Source: an uncultured Collinsella sp.
Lineage (GTDB): Bacteria; Actinomycetota; Coriobacteriia; Coriobacteriales; Coriobacteriaceae
Length of the DNA stretch: 64,000 nt
Reading direction: 5' to 3'
Assembly (NCBI GenBank): GCA_905209455.1
Contig: CAJLTA010000001.1
Location: forward strand, 1-64,000
The notes under the pieces are model-generated. The model did not search any database. It worked only from the letters and a program-made list of their open reading frames with translations, and was not told the DNA's origin. This document shows positions 56,482 through 64,000 of this stretch, piece by piece (within the stretch, counting starts at the first letter, position 1; the number at the start of each line of letters is the position of its first letter). Position numbers and translations under genes: made by a program.

Positions 56482-56938
56482 CTCAGGCGATTTGGGCGAA
56501 TTGATACCTAAAATCTGCGCGAAAATTCAAATAACGTTGTCTGAACATCATGCTTCTAACCACCGATGAGTTAAAGATATTCCCATCAATTTGGTAGTCT
56601 ATTCCTCCCGGTTAATGATCTACCGTTCACGGTCGATTTTCGACCGTTCACAGGACGCATGCTCTTGAGCAAAATGTTGTGCAAATAAATTAAATGCTAT
56701 TAAAAAATGATAACTAGCTTAATTACCAGTAGAAATAGATATTTCATAGCGAATAAACGAAGGTAAATCCGAGCAAATGTCAAGAGAATTGAGAATTCGC
56801 TACAAAACTATCGGTATTTTTGCTTAGATGTTCAAACAATCGTTACAATATGTACTACAAGCGTGCGCAATTACAGATTGCGCAGATACGTTTGATAGTG
56901 AAAGAGCAAGATCGCGGTTTCTTGGGGAGGAGACATCG
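56482..56938. other. AT-rich regulatory region before the pilus operon
   Basis: This stretch is clearly lower in GC than any other part of the window. It holds the paired ACCGTTCAC repeats, several TA-rich runs that could be -10 elements, and no gene I can support. A frame starting at 56828 is in phase with the first pilus gene but lacks a ribosome binding site. Such a composition suggests either acquired DNA or a promoter area that is kept AT-rich. Confidence 0.55.
56622..56651 (+). promoter_or_regulatory. LytTR-type direct repeat upstream of the pilus operon
   Basis: ACCGTTCAC occurs at 56622-56630 and again at 56643-56651, start to start 21 bases with a 12-base spacer. This is the layout of LytTR regulator sites such as AgrA (ACAGTTAAG, 12-base spacer) and ComE. 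TTGAGC at 56665 and AT-rich sequence near 56686-56695 may be the promoter it controls. Confidence 0.6.
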
Positions 56939-58072
56939 ATGAAAGCGAATTCGGACAAATCTAAGCAGAGTAATAAAGCGACGCGCCGTGTACTGGCAGG
57001 CGTTTTGTGCGGAGCCTCCGTGTTGAGCCTGGTACTGTCGCTCGTCATGCCTCCGATCTCGCAGGCCATTGCCAACGATGCCGAGGCAGCTCCTACCGAG
57101 GAAGCCGTTGCAGACGAGAACACTTTGGACGAGGAGGCCGGTGCAGGCAATTCCACGGGCAAAGACGCCGAAAACCGGATTAGTGACGACGCAGAGGGTG
57201 GCGAGACCAATCCTACAAATGACGTTGAGCAGAATCAGGCTGAGGATCAGCTTGAGGACGAGCAACGGGGTGAAGACGGCGAGACGTCGGATGACAATGC
57301 TGTAAAGGCGGTCGCGGAAGGCGGGCAGGCCGAAACGGCATCCGATGAGATGATAGATGACGCGGGTATGCTGAAAGATAAGCTGGGGAACGCGAGCGGC
57401 GCTGCCAACTTTAAGCTTACGAAAGATATTGTTACCGGCGAGACAATTCAGCTCGAGCAAAAAGACAGCAATATCACGCTGGATCTAAACGGCCATAAGA
57501 TTAAGTATACGAGTCTAGATCAGCCTTTGTTCAATATCATCGGTGGCGCGACACTTACAATTAAGGACACTTATAAGGATACTGATCCTGAGAAACCGAG
57601 TGACAAGGTCATCAGCGTCAAGCAGCTAGATGATCCTGGTCAGAATTTAAATCGCAATTTAGATCGCGAAAATTATGGTATAGAAGCAAAGTTGGTTTGC
57701 GACACCGATGGCATTCCTTCTAACCTTTACTACTACGTGACCCAATCGTCCCCGAGTAAAACAGACACAACCAAGACAACCGAGACGCTTTACGAACATA
57801 GCGTCGATATTAAAGGTGCCATCGTGGCATGCGGCGGCAACGCAAATCTAAGGCTCATCAATCTGTATAACAAAAACGGCAAGGGCGGCACGTTTAACCT
57901 TGTGAGTGGCGTGATTACGCAAAAAAAAGCGGCAGCGTTAGCAGCTTGGTCTATGCCGAGGGCGGCTCTACCGTCAACATGCGCGGCGGCTACGTGTGTG
58001 GCGCTTCCGGCTCGCGTGCCGGCGCGGGCATTATGGTATCCAACGAGAACGGCGCCTCGACCCTTGATCTGA
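56939..58072 (+). CDS. Giant pilus-like adhesin, 5' part up to a frameshift
   Basis: The first part of a large secreted surface protein. A signal peptide is clear (Lys/Arg-rich start, then VLAGVLCGASVLSLVLSLVMPPISQAIA). It is followed by an acidic region (about 40-140) rich in Glu, Asp and Ala, then the start of a right-handed beta-helix domain (ITLDLNGHKIKYTS, GGATLTIKDTYKD). The frame is lost at an A8 run (57921-57928) in VSGVITQKK; beyond it this frame gives about 47 meaningless residues. The frame beginning at 57928 continues the same domain. GGGGAGGAG stands before ATG 56939. With the 3' part, the full protein would be about 1185 residues. It leads a three-gene pilus operon. Confidence 0.8.
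   Translation: MKANSDKSKQSNKATRRVLAGVLCGASVLSLVLSLVMPPISQAIANDAEAAPTEEAVADENTLDEEAGAGNSTGKDAENRISDDAEGGETNPTNDVEQNQAEDQLEDEQRGEDGETSDDNAVKAVAEGGQAETASDEMIDDAGMLKDKLGNASGAANFKLTKDIVTGETIQLEQKDSNITLDLNGHKIKYTSLDQPLFNIIGGATLTIKDTYKDTDPEKPSDKVISVKQLDDPGQNLNRNLDRENYGIEAKLVCDTDGIPSNLYYYVTQSSPSKTDTTKTTETLYEHSVDIKGAIVACGGNANLRLINLYNKNGKGGTFNLVSGVITQKKAAALAAWSMPRAALPSTCAAATCVALPARVPARALWYPTRTAPRPLI
57921..57928 (+). other. A8 slippery tract at the frameshift
   Basis: Frame 1 reads CAA AAA AAA GCG here; frame 2 continues AGC GGC AGC from 57928. A ribosome slip back by one base, or one extra A in the DNA, joins the two frames as QKKSGSVSSLVYAEGGS. The tract could cause phase variation, programmed slippage, or be a sequencing error. 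Confidence 0.8.
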
Positions 58073-60495
58073 CTGGCGGCGTAATTGCCGGCAACAGCGC
58101 TGATAGTGGCGGTGGTGTGTATGCCCGTTATTCCGAGGTCACCATAACTAATGGCATAATCTCCGGTAATAGCACACTCGGCGCGGGACTCGGTGGCGGC
58201 ATTATGGCCGAGGGCGGCATCGTGACCGTTTCTGGTGGCTATATCACGAATAATAGAATGGCTAAATTTTGCGGCCACGATGGCGACGGTGACCATGGCG
58301 GCGCTGGGCTTGCTGCCAATAACGGCGCCTATGTCACCATTTCCGATGGCCAGATTACTGGCAATTATTCTGAAGAAGCTGGCGGTGGCGTTTACGTTAC
58401 CGATGTTGGTCGACAAGACTGGTCTCGCAAGGATACGGCTTGGCTCAACATTACGGGAGGAACAATTGCCTCTAATGTGAGCTTCCGATCTGAGGGCGCT
58501 GGTATCCGCGTTGGCCAGATGGTCGACGCGATGATTAACGGCACTCCAGACAGCAACGGCACTCCAGGCAGAAAAGTCTACATCACTAACAACTACTGCA
58601 TGTCTCGCTTTGACTGGGGCGGTGGCGGTATCTTCGTCCAGGGAAACTCGAATGAGGGTAAGGAAAAGACCGCTGGTAGATTATTTGTATACAACTCGTA
58701 CATTAGCGGCAATACCGCTGGTGGCTATGGTGGTGGCGTTGCAGTCTGCCCGACGGGCAAGACGTTGGTAACGAACACTAAGGGCACGGCAATCTTTGGC
58801 AATAAGTCTGCTGGCAGTGAGCAAGAGCACAAAGATTACAAAGATGGCAGTGGTAATGATGGTACGCCCCATCTTTCGGGCGGTGGTAACGGAAAGAATG
58901 AAGATAAAGATGCATACGGATCGGAGGTGTTTCGCGAGAGAGGTCATGCCGATTTCTTCCTTGCGGCAAAGAATGGCCATCAGGATCCAATTGCGGCAGT
59001 AATCGGCACGATGCTCGGCGGCGGAGATGCCAAGTATTGGGGAAGCAAAGAACGCAGTGATAACAAAGAACTCAGTGATAACAAAGAAATCTATGAGGCT
59101 ATCAATATCCCTGCCAATGGCGGCGTGAAGATTTATCGGAGCGTCGGTCTGTCTTCGGGTGTCATAGCTGGAAGTGATGAAGCGAAAAATGCGAAGAAAT
59201 TTGCCGGAACTTTCATCACGGGCAACTATTCCTGGGACCATGGCGGCGGCATCATGTCTAATGGCGACTTGTACCTAGGCGTGCCTGCGGATACGTACGT
59301 CTACCCGAGCCTTAAGCTGAAGGCGTCAAAGGCGCTGAAAAATAAGAAGACCGAAAAAAGCATGGCGCTCGCCGAAGACCAGTTCTCCTTCTCGGTCTAC
59401 CGTAAGGATTCTGGTAACGCGACGAGGCCCTCTTGGAATGACAAGACATTCAGCGATGGCGACTGCACCTTGGTCGGAACTGCCAAGAATGATGCGAGCG
59501 GTAACATCACCTTTGACCTTGGCGAACAGTTCGTTGATAAGACTGTTGAGGCTAACAAGATTACATACTATTTGGTCGAACAGGCCGGTGGAGACTCGGG
59601 CATTGAGTACGACCACACTGTGTACGAGGTCGAGGTGCGGCTCACGGACAACAAAACTTTGCTCATGAAGGTGCCGAAAAAGGATGATCCAAACGAGAGC
59701 GTGGAGCTTTACGTTCATAACTGCACGATCGCAAGCGTGAGCGTGACCAGGTACTCCGAGAATTCAAGCAGCCCGCTGGGTGAAGTACAGCCGGGTGGAG
59801 ACGGCTACTATTCAATTGGTTGCTCCGCTGGATCAAAGACCTTCACCAACAAGTACACTCCGCCGTACACCTCCAGCGGCTCCTGGACGCCCATGGCGAC
59901 CAAGGTTGTTGAGGGCGGCGAGATGAAGGAGTTTACGCTCGAGTTTGCGGATAACGAGAACTTCGATGGTGCCAAGACGGTTATGACCGACCCCGACGGC
60001 GTGATTACCACCACTGCCGACGGCAAGAAGTCTCAGACCCGGAGCTTCGACGAGATTGAGTACAAACTTGATCAACTCGACAAGCTCAAGACCGACTCTA
60101 CTGGCCGTGGCGCCTCCAAGACCTTCACGTACTATGTGCGCGAGAAGAAAGAAAGCTCGACCTATCCGCATTACAAGTTTGATCAGTCGGTCTATAGGTT
60201 CACGGTTGTGGCAACGGATAACACCAAAGGAGGAATCGACTGTGCGGTGACCTACAGGAAGGGAACCGTTGACTCCGATGGTAAGTGGAACGCAGACCCC
60301 CATGCCAAAGAACAGGACCTCACCGACACCTCCACCCCCACCTTCACCAACACCTACTCCACCTCTTTGCCCCTTTCTGGTATGTCGGGCGTCACTCTGA
60401 CGTACCTTGCCGGCGCGGCGGTGCTTTGCGCTGCTGCGGCCTGGATGCACATTCGTCGCAAGGCGAATGCGAAGGGAGGTGAGCGTCGTGAATAA
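57946..60495 (+). CDS. Giant pilus-like adhesin, 3' part with LPLSG anchor
   Basis: Continues the adhesin in the -1 frame. Residues about 1-430 complete a right-handed beta-helix with repeated turns such as GGVIAGNSADSGGGVYARYSEVTITNGIISGNSTLG. Two FctA/Spy0128-like pilin domains follow, each opening with a Lys (ASKALKN; ATKVVEGGEMKEFTL) and closing with FTNKY or FTNTY, the pairs that form internal isopeptide bonds. The sorting signal is LPLSG, then a membrane helix (VTLTYLAGAAVLCAAAAWM) and an Arg/Lys tail. LPLSG differs from LPXTG at one position. ATG 57946 is only a frame marker; no ribosome binding site precedes it, so the domain depends on reading through 57921-57928. It overlaps the next gene by 8 bases. 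Confidence 0.8.
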   Translation: MVYAEGGSTVNMRGGYVCGASGSRAGAGIMVSNENGASTLDLTGGVIAGNSADSGGGVYARYSEVTITNGIISGNSTLGAGLGGGIMAEGGIVTVSGGYITNNRMAKFCGHDGDGDHGGAGLAANNGAYVTISDGQITGNYSEEAGGGVYVTDVGRQDWSRKDTAWLNITGGTIASNVSFRSEGAGIRVGQMVDAMINGTPDSNGTPGRKVYITNNYCMSRFDWGGGGIFVQGNSNEGKEKTAGRLFVYNSYISGNTAGGYGGGVAVCPTGKTLVTNTKGTAIFGNKSAGSEQEHKDYKDGSGNDGTPHLSGGGNGKNEDKDAYGSEVFRERGHADFFLAAKNGHQDPIAAVIGTMLGGGDAKYWGSKERSDNKELSDNKEIYEAINIPANGGVKIYRSVGLSSGVIAGSDEAKNAKKFAGTFITGNYSWDHGGGIMSNGDLYLGVPADTYVYPSLKLKASKALKNKKTEKSMALAEDQFSFSVYRKDSGNATRPSWNDKTFSDGDCTLVGTAKNDASGNITFDLGEQFVDKTVEANKITYYLVEQAGGDSGIEYDHTVYEVEVRLTDNKTLLMKVPKKDDPNESVELYVHNCTIASVSVTRYSENSSSPLGEVQPGGDGYYSIGCSAGSKTFTNKYTPPYTSSGSWTPMATKVVEGGEMKEFTLEFADNENFDGAKTVMTDPDGVITTTADGKKSQTRSFDEIEYKLDQLDKLKTDSTGRGASKTFTYYVREKKESSTYPHYKFDQSVYRFTVVATDNTKGGIDCAVTYRKGTVDSDGKWNADPHAKEQDLTDTSTPTFTNTYSTSLPLSGMSGVTLTYLAGAAVLCAAAAWMHIRRKANAKGGERRE

Positions 60496-62152
60496 GAAAG
60501 TTTGCTCCTTCCCGATCTTGTTTGCGCTGCTTGCCCTCGTGATCGGCACCTGCGCGGTTGTGTTCCCCGCATCCGCGCAGGCCGCGCCGACCTCGACCGG
60601 TTCCATCACGGTGAGCGGCACCGTGGCGAGCAGCTATGACGCCTACCAGATCTTTGACGCCAACGTCATCGATGGCGACAACGACGCTAAAATCGCCACC
60701 GACCTCGCCTGGGCAAGCGACGCCGTGCGCGACGCCGCACTGCCTGTGCTGCACAGCGCCGGCATGCCCAAATCCCAGACTACCGCGCAGGAAGCTGCCG
60801 AGTGGCTCAACGCCGATTCCCGCCTTACGAGCGCGCTGAGCGCACAGCTCGCTCGTTCCCTTCAGAGCTCTGGTGCCGTGTCCGTGGCCCTTAATGCGGG
60901 CAAAACGGCCGAGCTGTCCTGTGGCTACTGGCTCATCGTTGCCGACGACGACGCCATCGCCCAGGGAGAGGCCGGCACCGCGCCGATCATGGCCCTGGTG
61001 GGCGGCAGCGCCGTCACCGTCAAGCCCAAGGCGGCGACGCCCAAGGTGTCCAAGCACGTGCTGGAGGACAGCATCGCCGCCTGGCAGAAGGCCGCCGACG
61101 CCACGGTCGCCGACGACCTGTACTGGCGCCTCTCGGCCACGGTCCCGGCGGGGCTCACGGCCTACGACACCTATACGGTGCAGTTCGTCGACACCATGGG
61201 CGCGGGGCTCGACCCCTCCAAGGTCGCCGCGAGCATGCGCTTGTACGTGGCGGCGGGCGCGGACGGCGGCTTTGACGCCGTTTCGACCGGCAAGGACGGG
61301 CGCACCGGTACTGAGCCCGCGAAGGGCTGGACCGATATCACGGCCCAGTGCGGGGTCTCGGTCGACGGTAAGACCTTCACCGTGCGCACCGGCGACCTGA
61401 TCGCCGCGCTCGGCGGGGCCGACGCCTTCACCGTGGGCGCCCGCGTGGTCGCCGTGTACAATGCGCCGCTCAACAGCGCATGCAACCACGGCATCGCGAA
61501 GGGCAACCCCAACGAGGTTTACCTGCGCTACCCGCGCTCTCCCTTTGCCGACCAGTCCGGCGACGCCGGCTTTACCCGCACGCCGAGCGATGACGCGTGC
61601 GCCTACACCTGGGATCTCGCGCTCACCAAGCGCGGCAGCGACGGCGACAAGCCGCTGTCCGGAGCGGTCCTGATCATCGCCGACGACCGCGGTCGTACGC
61701 TAGCGGCCGACGGCACGTGGGATGCGGAGGGCAAGGCCACCGTCACCACGGGCGAGGACGGCCGCGTGACCGTCTCGGGCGTGGACTCGGGCAAGCTGGA
61801 GGTCCGCGAGCTCAAGGCGCCCAAGGGCTACACCGCCTTTGAGGGCACGCGCTCCGTGACGGTCAAGGCCGAGGGCCTGGACGTCGACCAGGTTGCCGCC
61901 GCCAAGCCCAAGCTCACCATCACGGCCGAGTCGCCCCTGCGCGCCGACAGCGCGGACGGGTCGACGGGCAGCCTGGAGGCGTCGATCATTAATACGCCCA
62001 CCGGCACACCCCCTAGCATTACCACCGGAGGCTTTATGCCCTTGACTGGCGATATGGCAATGTACGCCGTGGCCGCCGCAGCGGTCGCCGGAGCTGCACT
62101 GATCGTGGTCGCGCTCCTGATCAAGCGGGGAGGTGGCAGCCATAAAGAGTAG
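60488..62152 (+). CDS. Isopeptide-forming pilin subunit with MPLTG anchor
   Basis: A 554-residue sortase substrate. The start is a GTG within AGGGAGGTGAGC context, overlapping the upstream stop. A signal peptide (PILFALLALVIGTCAVVFPASAQA) is followed by an N-terminal pilin domain with SYDAYQIFDANVIDGD, a D1-type domain that opens KVSKHVLEDS, and an SpaA/CnaB-type domain (SGAVLIIADD...VRELKAPKGY, with the Glu of the E-box-like EVREL). The sorting signal reads MPLTGD, with Met in place of Leu of LPXTG, then a helix and Lys/Arg tail. The second and third pilus proteins are clear paralogues in domain order. It is probably one of the shaft or base pilins. Confidence 0.85.
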   Translation: MNKKVCSFPILFALLALVIGTCAVVFPASAQAAPTSTGSITVSGTVASSYDAYQIFDANVIDGDNDAKIATDLAWASDAVRDAALPVLHSAGMPKSQTTAQEAAEWLNADSRLTSALSAQLARSLQSSGAVSVALNAGKTAELSCGYWLIVADDDAIAQGEAGTAPIMALVGGSAVTVKPKAATPKVSKHVLEDSIAAWQKAADATVADDLYWRLSATVPAGLTAYDTYTVQFVDTMGAGLDPSKVAASMRLYVAAGADGGFDAVSTGKDGRTGTEPAKGWTDITAQCGVSVDGKTFTVRTGDLIAALGGADAFTVGARVVAVYNAPLNSACNHGIAKGNPNEVYLRYPRSPFADQSGDAGFTRTPSDDACAYTWDLALTKRGSDGDKPLSGAVLIIADDRGRTLAADGTWDAEGKATVTTGEDGRVTVSGVDSGKLEVRELKAPKGYTAFEGTRSVTVKAEGLDVDQVAAAKPKLTITAESPLRADSADGSTGSLEASIINTPTGTPPSITTGGFMPLTGDMAMYAVAAAAVAGAALIVVALLIKRGGGSHKE

Positions 62153-62260
62153 CTGGCAGCCCCACAGAGAGCGGGGCGAGACGTAGCGAAGCAGATGCTA
62201 AGACATAGACAGATGATGACCGATCGAATGAGAACCAACCGGAAAACGGAGGAAAAGAAG

Positions 62261-63922
62261 ATGAGCATGAGCAAGAACATCGCACGCCTGGCAGTAACCG
62301 CCGGCCTCACAGCAGCGCTGAGCTTCGGTGGCGTGATGGCCCCGGTGACCATGGCGTTTGCTGAGGAGGGTGCCGCCCCCAGCTATTCGCTCACGATTAA
62401 CCCGGACGCGGACAATGGCTCCACTTCGTTCAAGGCGTATCAGATTTTTACTGCTGACGTTATGGACGGAAAGTCCGGTAAGGTTACGTCCAACGTTGAG
62501 TGGGCGAGTCCTGCCGCAAGGACTGCGGTCCTGGACGAGCTTGTTAATAATAAAGCCACTGGAATTACCAAAGACTCGACCGCTTCTGATGTTGCCGACT
62601 ACCTTTCCAAGATCACTGATACCACTGATACCACGAGTTTGCCGCAGGGCAGCATCCTTAACAAGATTGCCTTGGCTGTAGAGAAGAATGTTACCGCTAA
62701 GGGCAATTCCTTTGCTGCCGGTTGCACTTTCACCACTACGAGCGCCGGCTACTACCTGTTCATGACCGATACCGACTCGCTCAATACGAAAGAGGAGCAG
62801 ACCGGTACCTCGCCGATCTTTGCGGTCGTGGGCGGCGGCGCAGTGAGCGTTACCGAGAAGACGAGCATCCCGACCGTGACGAAGCAGATCAAGGACGATG
62901 CTAATGGCGTCGATTGGGAGGACAAGGCGGATTCCCAGATGGGTCAGACCGTTCAGTACAGGCTGACCGGCACGGTTGCAAACAATGTCGACACGTTCGG
63001 CACCTACTATTATGAGTTCTACGATGAGCTGTCTGCCGGTTTGACTGTTGATGAGTCCTCTGTCAAGGTCATGATTGATAAGACTCAGATCACGCCTACT
63101 TCTGTGACCGTGTCTGATCCCGATTCAAATGGCAAGACGGTCTTGAGCGTAAAGTTTGAAGATCTTAAGGCTGCCGCCGGGAAGGCCGGTGTCACTCTTG
63201 ACGGGAACACAAGGGTCGTTGTCAAGTACAGCGCCACGCTCGACCCGAAGAAGTCCCAGCATGTTGTTGTCGGTGACACGGGCAACTCCAATACCGTCAA
63301 GCTCATCTACTCCAACAACCCTGGCCACGAAACCAAGGGTGAGTCTGTGCCCGACACCGTGCGCAACTACACCTATGCGCTCAGGCTCGTCAAGAAGGAC
63401 GCGACTGATGAGACTAAGACACTTACCGGCGTAAGGTTCACCATCTGTGCCACTAATCCCGACGATACTGCATCCAAGGGCATGTATGTCCAGAAGAATG
63501 GCTCCCTCGCTGAAAGTCCTTATGAGTTCGAGACCACCGACTCCGGCGAGATTAACGTCAGGGGCCTCGATGCCGGCACCTACACCGTCAAGGAAACCCA
63601 TACGCTCGCCGGCTACAACACTATCCCCGATTTCACCTTCACCATCAAAGCCACTGGCCTCGAAAAAGATGAGGGTGTGGAAGAAAACAAGCTCACGGTC
63701 AAGACGAGCACCATGGGTTCCAATTTGGTCGAGGTTGACACGACCAACACGGACAACGGTACTGCTGCTTTGATTGTCAAAAACAAGCAGGGCTCCGGCC
63801 TCCCGCTGACCGGTCTCAACGGCGTGACCTTCACTTGGATCGCTGGTGGCGCGGTGCTGTGCATCGGCGTGGCGCACCTCATCCGCAGCCGTAAGCAGGC
63901 TGAGGAGTCCGAGCAGGAGTAA
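62261..63922 (+). CDS. Isopeptide-forming pilin subunit with LPLTG anchor
   Basis: A 553-residue surface pilin. A signal peptide (ARLAVTAGLTAALSFGGVMAPVTMAFA) is followed by the same opening domain as the previous protein (STSFKAYQIFTADVMDGKSG), a D1-type pilin domain from TVTKQIKDD with the Lys that could be joined by a class C sortase, and an SpaA/CnaB domain closing in DAGTYTVKETHTLAGYN (E-box-like Glu). LPLTG, a membrane helix and a charged tail complete the sorting signal. The usual major pilin has this layout, so it is the best candidate for the shaft subunit. GGAGG stands seven bases before ATG 62261; Met at 62267 is also possible. The sortase gene expected next would lie beyond the window. 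Confidence 0.87.
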   Translation: MSMSKNIARLAVTAGLTAALSFGGVMAPVTMAFAEEGAAPSYSLTINPDADNGSTSFKAYQIFTADVMDGKSGKVTSNVEWASPAARTAVLDELVNNKATGITKDSTASDVADYLSKITDTTDTTSLPQGSILNKIALAVEKNVTAKGNSFAAGCTFTTTSAGYYLFMTDTDSLNTKEEQTGTSPIFAVVGGGAVSVTEKTSIPTVTKQIKDDANGVDWEDKADSQMGQTVQYRLTGTVANNVDTFGTYYYEFYDELSAGLTVDESSVKVMIDKTQITPTSVTVSDPDSNGKTVLSVKFEDLKAAAGKAGVTLDGNTRVVVKYSATLDPKKSQHVVVGDTGNSNTVKLIYSNNPGHETKGESVPDTVRNYTYALRLVKKDATDETKTLTGVRFTICATNPDDTASKGMYVQKNGSLAESPYEFETTDSGEINVRGLDAGTYTVKETHTLAGYNTIPDFTFTIKATGLEKDEGVEENKLTVKTSTMGSNLVEVDTTNTDNGTAALIVKNKQGSGLPLTGLNGVTFTWIAGGAVLCIGVAHLIRSRKQAEESEQE

Positions 63923-63929
63923 CGCTAGC

Positions 63930-63951
63930 TCACCCACCCCTTTGGCAGGTG
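63930..63951 (+). terminator. Short hairpin after the third pilin gene
   Basis: CCCACC pairs with GGTGGG around a small loop. No T-tract follows, so it may be a processing or partial termination signal that lets a downstream sortase gene be read at a lower level. Confidence 0.35.
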
Positions 63952-64000
63952 GGATGTGATGGCCATGAGACTTGCGGACACTTTTCTCGTCCATCGACGT

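Noticed and set aside
57946..58020. Independent start of the second half of the giant adhesin at ATG 57946
   Set aside because: There is no ribosome binding site, no signal peptide after it, and the sequence upstream in this frame back to the A tract continues the same beta-helix domain. A frameshift explains it better.
1..64000. tRNA, rRNA, intact insertion sequence or prophage
   Set aside because: I saw no tRNA-like cloverleaf ends, rRNA segments, transposase, integrase or phage structural genes. A tool-based scan could still find a short RNA gene.

Overview
The window is about 60% GC, with compact genes, strong AGGAGG-type ribosome binding sites and many intergenic palindromes. Gene content (tandem YhgE/Pip proteins, a lar cluster, a glnA-linked orphan OmpR-type regulator, a moaC-mobB fusion, LPXTG-type pilins) suggests an anaerobic gut actinobacterium of the class Coriobacteriia, most like Collinsella. 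That is a judgement from gene style, not a database match. I saw no rRNA, tRNA, CRISPR array or intact insertion sequence.

Layout. 0.3-5.4 kb: two adjacent YhgE/Pip membrane proteins. 5.7-9.5 kb: an EamA transporter, an M20 amidohydrolase and an MFS carrier. 9.8-14.2 kb: hisS and ppc. 15.1-19.7 kb: nickel-dependent lactate racemase (larA) and a LarD-like channel facing a tetR-larC-larB set on the other strand. 19.8-23.1 kb: serB, aspS and an HPr-like protein. 23.3-26.7 kb: iron uptake (feoA, feoA, feoB and a small Cys-rich protein). 26.8-28.7 kb: a flavin/Fe-S enoate-reductase-type enzyme. 28.8-37.4 kb: sugar-acid catabolism (dehydratase, KDG kinase, KDPG aldolase; GntR and LacI regulators) with the fused remains of a divergent gntR/gntP pair and an unrelated AAA-type ATPase gene. 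37.5-41.2 kb: glnA, a GlnR-like regulator and HtrA. 41.5-46.0 kb: ligA, then a MATE exporter and its MerR regulator. 46.3-50.0 kb: a heterodimeric ABC exporter. 50.2-56.4 kb: a nuclease-like protein of unknown role, moaA and moaC-mobB, an MFS carrier and a HAD phosphatase. 56.9-63.9 kb: a surface pilus operon of three sortase substrates; the first gene is split by a frameshift at an A8 tract. No sortase gene is inside the window.

Working together: LarA interconverts D- and L-lactate using a nickel-pincer cofactor made by LarB, LarC and LarE; only LarB and a short LarC are here. Dehydratase, KDG kinase and KDPG aldolase form a semi-phosphorylative Entner-Doudoroff route from an aldonate to pyruvate and glyceraldehyde-3-phosphate. 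The MATE exporter and MerR protein form a self-regulated drug-response unit with a recognisable MerR operator.

The most unusual signals are the A8 frameshift in the giant pilus-like adhesin with a LytTR-type double site upstream; seven exact 10-bp repeats in front of the ATPase gene; an HPr with Asp at position 46; a LarC lacking its C-terminal half; an NQA in place of the second NPA in the LarD-like channel; the gntR/gntP double deletion scar; and several families of long, nested intergenic palindromes, one copy of which lies inside a coding sequence.
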